Positions 58,935 through 64,000 of a DNA stretch of 64,000 bases are shown here, in pieces. A program made the position numbers and the translations under genes. A model generated the notes under the pieces. The model did not search any database and was not told where the DNA came from. It was given only the letters and a program-made list of their open reading frames with translations. The stretch is from Chlorops oryzae (Eukaryota; Arthropoda; Insecta; Diptera; Chloropidae): positions 40,133,999 through 40,197,998 of the forward strand of contig CM035808.1 of the NCBI GenBank assembly GCA_020466095.1, read 5' to 3'. Each line of letters begins with the position of its first letter. Position 1 is the stretch's first letter.

Positions 58935-59403
58935 CCCGGCTGGAAATTGCGTAGAGAAATCTAGTTACTGGGTAGGGCCTAGCTAGCGCCTAGCTGGATT
59001 TGCCCAACTAGATATATCTAGTCTGGCGCTAGTTAAGCGCTAGCTAGAGCCACCCCTGTAGGGGCGATGACTACACTGAAAAATTTTGCATCGTTGTTTC
59101 TACGATAGGAAGACAGAAAAATATAATAGAATCTGCTGTCGTCGGGCCTTCCAAAACGTCACGCACAAGCACTTTCAAGTAATTCCTATAGAATCTTTTT
59201 TTTTAATTTTTGAAGCATAAAAAGATTGGTAAAATTTTTTATTTCTCAGTTTTTTAAATAATGTAAATTTTAAATTATCTACTTTTCAAAAAAAAAAAAA
59301 ACCTCGCAGGGATCGAACCCGCCGTCAAGAATTTACTAGCCGGGCGCTACCTAGAAATTACTATCCGGGCGCTTCTAGCCGAAGCATTAACAAACTAGCC
59401 GGG
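58935..59403. mobile_element. CCCRGC-type element 6 (CTAGC/GCTAG motifs) with tRNA-like module
   Basis: Ends CCCGGCTGG and, reverse-complemented, CCCGGCTAG. The 2-bp duplication is TT (58933-58934 and 59404-59405). The left part (58965-59050) is full of GCTAGCTAG, GCGCTAG and CTAGTT words, and the right part (59330-59403) of CTAGCCGGGCGC words. A tRNA-like B box lies between. Confidence 0.65.
59288..59350 (-). repeat. tRNA-like module followed by a T run
   Basis: On the minus strand GCGGGTTCGATCCCTGC forms a T arm with a good B box. Directly after CGAGG comes a long T run (complement of the A run at 59288-59301), which is what a pol III terminator looks like. No full cloverleaf. Confidence 0.45.
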
Positions 59404-59692
59404 TTATTATACACCGAAAAAATATATCAGCTTGGCACGTGGGCTAACGTCAGGATCCACTCCCTTGTTCAACTTGGTTCTGGCAAGTCCATTGTCGAGC
59501 TCACTTTAACTCTCATAGAGTGGCACATGCCACTTTTCGGAATCAAATTTGAATGTTCAATCGGGACTTAAAAAATCCAGATTTTATACAAATATTTAGA
59601 AAATTTGTTTTTGTCATTTTTTGCTCAGCAAAATAACGCAGGTATGCGAGGAATGCCTCAAACATTTTGACCTATAGAAGTCGTATAGCAAC

Positions 59693-60155
59693 TAGTGATG
59701 CCACGAATAGTGGATTTGGCCGAATACCGAATACCGAATATTCGGTCAACCTCTCGGCCGAATAACGAATATTCGGCAACCGAATATTCGGCACGTAGTA
59801 AAGACAGCTTGAGCCTACTCGCGACTAGCTGGAGTCAAGGCAAAAACTGCCGCTGAAAAATTTGCCCACTGTTTATAATGTTTTCGAAGAAAATTTAGAA
59901 GAAGCTAGCGTACATTTAATATTTCTAAAGAATAAAAAGCAAATCTGCTGTATTTTTAGATCTCGTTAATTAAATTTGTTTACGTTATTGTGAGAAAAAC
60001 TTAATTTGTAGTTACTGCTGATTTTTTTAATAAGTTATTTCTACTATTCGGTATTCGGCCGAATATTTTAACTATTCGGCCGAATACCGAATACTGAAAA
60101 ATGACGCCGAATAGGCCGAATACCGAATAGTGGCCGAATATTCGTGGCATCACTA
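59693..60155. mobile_element. Complete hAT-type MITE with ATTCGG repeats
   Basis: An exact 8-bp duplication, ATAGCAAC, lies at 59685-59692 and 60156-60163. Inverted ends are TAGTGATGCCACGAATA. Subterminal regions on both sides carry many CCGAATA/TATTCGG units in both orientations. It is noncoding, 463 bp. The same end is present at 15789. Confidence 0.9.
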
Positions 60156-60259
60156 ATAGCAACCCTGCTTTGAATATAAATTACTTATATTAAAAAACTG
60201 TGTGAGAAAAATCTCGGAAAGCAAGCAATAAGTCCATAAAAAAAGAACTGGTAGGGAAT

Positions 60260-60345
60260 CTATTGGCGTCCTCTATGCCGTAGTTGGTTAAGATACCAAC
60301 TTACGAACCGATAGGCTCTGGTTTCAGCTCCCAGCTGAGGTATTG
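60260..60345 (+). repeat. tRNA-like (SINE-like) module, weak
   Basis: ATGCCGTAGTTGGTTAAGAT is A-box-like and CTGGTTTCAGCTCCCAG is a poor B box. It is followed about 100 bases on by an A-rich stretch (60440-60470) and another tRNA-like scrap, GTGGCGCAGTTAACTAGAGG (60478-60497). Confidence 0.35.
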
Positions 60346-60538
60346 ATGGTTTTTGTTGTTTTCTCTGTTTTCATTTATTCGCAAAAGAAGTCCCTTTATA
60401 TTTCAATTTCTAGAAAGTTTAACACAAATAAAAATTTTAAATTAAAAAAAAAAACAATAATAAAAATAAAGGACAAGGTGGCGCAGTTAACTAGAGGACG
60501 CCTAATGAGGCCACAGAATTTTTTAAATGAATTTCATT

Positions 60539-62294
60539 TTTTATACCTTTTCCGAAGGAAAGGGTATATTAAGTTTGGCTCGGAGTATGTAACATACCAA
60601 AGGAGTCGCGATAGATATAGACATATGGGCATTTCCATTTTGACGTGACGTGACATTCGAACGAAAAACAAAAATTTTTTTAAATGAAGAATTGCAAATT
60701 TAAAAAAAGTTTTTTAATATTTGCATACTAATAAAGTAGCACTATGTTCAGTAAAAAAAATTAGACCAATAGACCATAAGGATTTGAGTATTGAAGCAAA
60801 AAAGTGTAATAGCGTTTCGTTACGAAAAACAGAAGTGGGTTTTTGACTTAGATTACAAGATTGAAAAACTCTGCTAATTTCGCAAAACTTTTCGTATTAA
60901 ACTTATAGCAATAAGATTGGAAAATATAAGAGTTCATTTTCCAAGTTTTAAAATTGTAAAATCGTTTGTCGTTCGTTGTTTATTGGCCTTAATTACCTGG
61001 CGTTACGTTACCTGGCGTTACGTTACTAAAATTTCAAAAGGGTTTTAGTCATGAAAATAGTCTTTTATTTGAACCTTTTTTCCTTTTAATTCATAAATTC
61101 TGGTATTATAAATAGAAGGGCCAATAATAAATTTTATCAAAAACAATATTTAATTGAGCTTGCGTAATTAGAAGATAATTATCAACTTATTCGTTAAAGA
61201 ATTTTTGTTGTTGTTGTTTTGGTTGATTCTTCTGAATGGAATTATTAAGGACGATAACTTCCATTGATCAGGTTACTAAAATGGCCCAAATTTCATAGAT
61301 AAAGCACTTTTAAAGGTAATTTAAGAAATACAAATACAACAAAATAAGCCTTTACCTATGTTTTACAGAAATGAGGGCTGACTATAACCACCAATCTTCT
61401 TAAATAGTGGAATTCAGATGTGTTACTATGATAGTACATACCCAAAAATTGTTTTAAGGAACTGGGGCATTTTCATTTCCGGTAGACCTTTCTGTGGAAA
61501 TGCCCATATATATATATTCTTGATCAGGGTGACAAGAGGAGTCGATCTAGCCATGTCTGTCTGTCTGTCTGTCGGTCACACTTTAGTTTTTCGTAATTTA
61601 CTCCTAAGCCATGAAAGATATCATATTGGACTTGAACCAGGTAAATGTCCGAAAAACAGCATAAAAATTGTTTTCGTAGTCCTTCCTTGGGTCGTGGGAA
61701 GTGGTTCAGAAGTTTCAAAAATCACGATTTTTAAGGTTTTTCCTGGATAACTTTTTTACTATACATCCCAGCTTATTGAAATTTGGTGTGTGTATAGCTA
61801 CCATGTAGACTTAAGCTTTCGCTGAAAAAAAATTGCGACATCGCTATAACTATGGTCATCATCCTACAAATTAGAAAAAAAAAACACTTTTTCTCTTATT
61901 CTCACATCTGTATACAAAAATTATTCTTTTTTTTGCTTCTTCTGATTGTGTATTTTGCTGCCAAATAAAGTCGTCACTTATGGATAAATTTTGACCATTA
62001 CCACCATTCGCGAAATTCGCACAAATTTGATTTTGACTATTTTGAATTTAGGATTTCGCAGCTAGACAAAATGTCCTCTAACGGTTAAATTTTGACCATG
62101 CCCACCATTCGCAACAATTTTTTACTTAAATATAATTTCGAGTTTGTGAATATAAATCGAAGCACTGATAATGTGTAGCTAGAACAACGAAACCGGCAGG
62201 AATTTTTGTTAAGGTAATGTTTCAACATATTTTAGGCTGAGGAAAAGGTATGTGTGCAATCGGCTTAGCCGATGTAAACTTCTTTACTTGTTTT
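60539..62294 (+). mobile_element. Mini-me-type element, family C, interrupted
   Basis: Begins TTTTTATACCTTTTCCGAAG and GGTATATTAAGTTTGGCTCG. After an inserted element it resumes ATATATTCTTGATCAGGGTG, ATCTAGCCATGTCTGTC and a short GTCT tract, and ends GGCTTAGCCGATGTAAACTT with CTTTACTTGTTTTT. The terminus matches families A and B, while the body is different. Confidence 0.7.
60627..61505. mobile_element. TIR element inserted in the TA tract of the mini-me
   Basis: The inverted ends GGGCATTTCCA (11 bp) interrupt the mini-me between GACATAT and ATATATATTC. The target duplication cannot be separated from the TA tract. Subterminal GACGTGACGTGAC and, near 60994-61026, tandem TTACCTGGCGTTACG occur. 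No transposase; 879 bp; superfamily unknown. Confidence 0.6.
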
Positions 62295-62310
62295 TTTGTA
62301 ATTTTCTAAG

Positions 62311-63589
62311 ATGTCACTCCGCGCTCCTTGGAGTGAAAGAAGTTTAAAACTTGCTTTAAAAGCAATCCAAGAGCATGGAATGTAGCAGAATGCAGCCAGT
62401 GAACGGTACGGCATACCAAAGCATACCCTAAGGAATCATTTTGAAACTGGTTCTGTGAAAAGATCTCTGGACGCCGCAGCACATCAAATTGCTGAGCAAG
62501 AAGGAGAACTTATTGCAAGAATATTACGCCTGGCCAACATTGGCTTACTGGTGACGCCCAAAATGATTCGTGTCCAAGCATTCTCGTTCTGTGGGGAGAA
62601 AAAAAATCGGCAAGAACTCAATAATGACAAGGGTTGTGCGTGTAGGTACATACATACATTATAGGAAGCTCTTTAAACATAAAAAAAATTTTCAAATATT
62701 TTTAGCGGCTAAGTTGTTAAAACTTCATTCAATGGCATCCAAATATCGCTTCAAAATTGATCACAGAAGAAATTAATGATCAACGATCATTTCGAGAAAA
62801 TGAGAACTTCGCTCAATAATTTGGAGATAACGAATTGGCCCGAATGTATCTACAACATGAACGAAAAGATCTGCCGCTTGTGAATTCATCATCAACTGCC
62901 CTTATCATGGTTATGAGAGGCTAATCAAAACGACGACTTCAAGAGATCTCAAATGAGCATGGGGAAGAGGCTGCGATGATTATAATAGCTTTCAAGGGTA
63001 AAAGGTATAAATCAGAGTCTGGATATAGTAAACCAAATCCTGTCACGATCGCCATGTAGTGTCTCCAATGGAGACTCTCCATATAATAGAGATTAAAGAG
63101 ATCACATCTCTTAGCCAAAGAATATCAACGTACACATTGAATTACTTGTCAAGACTGTTCTTTATTTCATGCTGGTTACTTAGAGACGTCACATCTGATG
63201 TAGGAATGTCATAAACTACAATATGGGGATGTGGCGGAATAAAGTGTAGGGATGCATTACAAAGAAAAGAACAGACTTTTTCAAAGAATTCTTTTCGATT
63301 TTCAAGTTCAATTATCCATTTCCAATAATATTCGATGTTGCAAAAAGTCATCGGAATAGTCGTAATGTTGAGGAAGCCGATAAACAGGAAATTTTCCTAT
63401 ATTCCCTACCATCCAATGCTGCAACCACTGAGTTTGAGCCACTCAATGAGTCTTCCATCTTTCGAACATCATTTGGATCGAGAAGTAGCGAATTATTTTC
63501 GACTAAACCTCATCATGGGCGTATGCAGGAGGCCACTTTGTATGTTGAAATTCCCTCAAAAATGCAAAGAATCTCGCAAGACCATTTGA
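62311..63589 (+). pseudogene. Pogo/Tigger-type transposase, decayed
   Basis: From an ATG at 62311 one frame reads RSLKLALKAIQEHGM, stop, QNAASERYGIPKHTLRNHFE: the Psq-type helix-turn-helix of pogo-like transposases. It continues ELIARILRLANIGLLVTPKM, the CENP-B-type binding domain. After about 62640 the frame is lost. Pieces reappear as DHFEKMRTSLNNLEI and CIYNMNEKICRL (62777-62882, the INDEKG-like start of the DDE domain, with D to N at the first acidic position), and finally HPMLQPLSLSHSM and DREVANYFRLN (63403-63510, the THxLQPLDV region). One TAG, several frame shifts and lost acidic residues make it inactive. Confidence 0.7.
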
Positions 63590-64000
63590 AATTACTCACG
63601 ATACAAGATTTGTAGAGCCCAAGACCCCTCCCGGATGGTCAGAGAGAAAAAAATTAATGAATACCATCATCAGAGCAGATCAACTACCAAAGAATCTAAG
63701 TGAACCAAATGCCACAAATAGAATTAAATGGAGAGTTGTAAGTATAGAGAAAATATAAGCCTGGAGAAGGACGCATTGTAAGGCCCTATAAAGAGGAAAA
63801 AGGAAGAAAAAATAGGTATACTTTTATGACTTGAGACTGTTAAAGATTTCCGCTCTATTGAGGCATGGCTCTCCCCTGTATTATTTTACCAAAGAAAAAC
63901 CTTTGTGCAGAACAGTCGATAGTATATACAAAGGTTTAGTTCGCGTATCTTCCTTAATGATATTGATAAAGAGTGAAAGCCCTCTTAAGAGGACACATCA
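63590..64000. other. No recognisable feature
   Basis: A-rich, mixed sequence after the transposase remnant; its 3' end and terminal repeat were not identified and may lie beyond the window. Confidence 0.4.

Overview
This is nuclear DNA from an insect, most likely a higher (brachyceran) fly and possibly a true fruit fly (Tephritidae). The signs are AT-rich intergenic sequence, very long introns, several dipteran mini-me-type elements with (GTCY)n tracts, an intact mariner, nested hAT, pogo, piggyBac and Harbinger-like MITEs, and core-promoter motifs of the Drosophila housekeeping type. No bacterial operon, CRISPR array or rRNA gene is visible. The species cannot be fixed from the sequence alone.

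Host genes are sparse. The one I recognise is a tRNA isopentenyltransferase (TRIT1/MiaA family) on the minus strand. Exon 1 (11376-11257) carries the start codon and the Walker A P-loop. Exon 2 (5830-5693) continues the protein in phase after a 5.4-kb intron full of transposons. The remaining exons must lie left of base 1. Upstream of exon 1 are two back-to-back promoter-like modules (a motif-1-like TGGTCACCTT plus CAGCTG, once in each orientation), which suggests a divergent gene running right with a tiny first exon near 11784-11821. Two short coding-like islands (27956-28021 and 57519-57626, both minus) are unassigned.

Most of the annotatable window is mobile DNA. (1) Mini-me-type elements in three families: A at 8001, 15676, 18213, 23583 and 33490; B at 20632 and 46286; C at 60539. 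All begin near TTTTTATACC and end in TTACTTGTTTT. (2) Classical DNA transposons: an intact mariner (34836-36128), a 1.64-kb palindrome made of a duplicated Tc1-like 5' half (29212-30848), a decayed pogo/Tigger transposase (62311-63589), and many MITEs with exact target duplications. (3) Retroelement pieces: an RNase H tail of a non-LTR element (36506-37135) and a reverse-transcriptase scrap lying inside an 823-bp tandem duplication (15823-17468). (4) A TIR element (55147-56255) enclosing a fragment of an uncharacterised protein family.

The most unusual pattern is a set of six dispersed elements (1120-1904, 3127-3734, 9300-9858, 26394-27502, 53153-54154, 58935-59403). Their ends fit CCCRGC followed by an A-rich stretch. 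Four have perfect 2-bp target duplications. Most have interiors built of short, degenerate, often palindromic motif arrays that differ between elements, and three carry tRNA-like B-box modules. I do not recognise this group as a named family and regard it as the best candidate for something undescribed. Other notable structure: a degenerate tandem repeat of about 190 bp (28966-31790), a 1.4-kb degenerate TTAAAA array (41930-43390), a 120-bp hairpin and a 32-bp perfect palindrome near 52.2-52.8 kb. Long stretches (11.8-15.7, 37.2-41.9, 49.6-52.2 kb and others) show nothing I can name.
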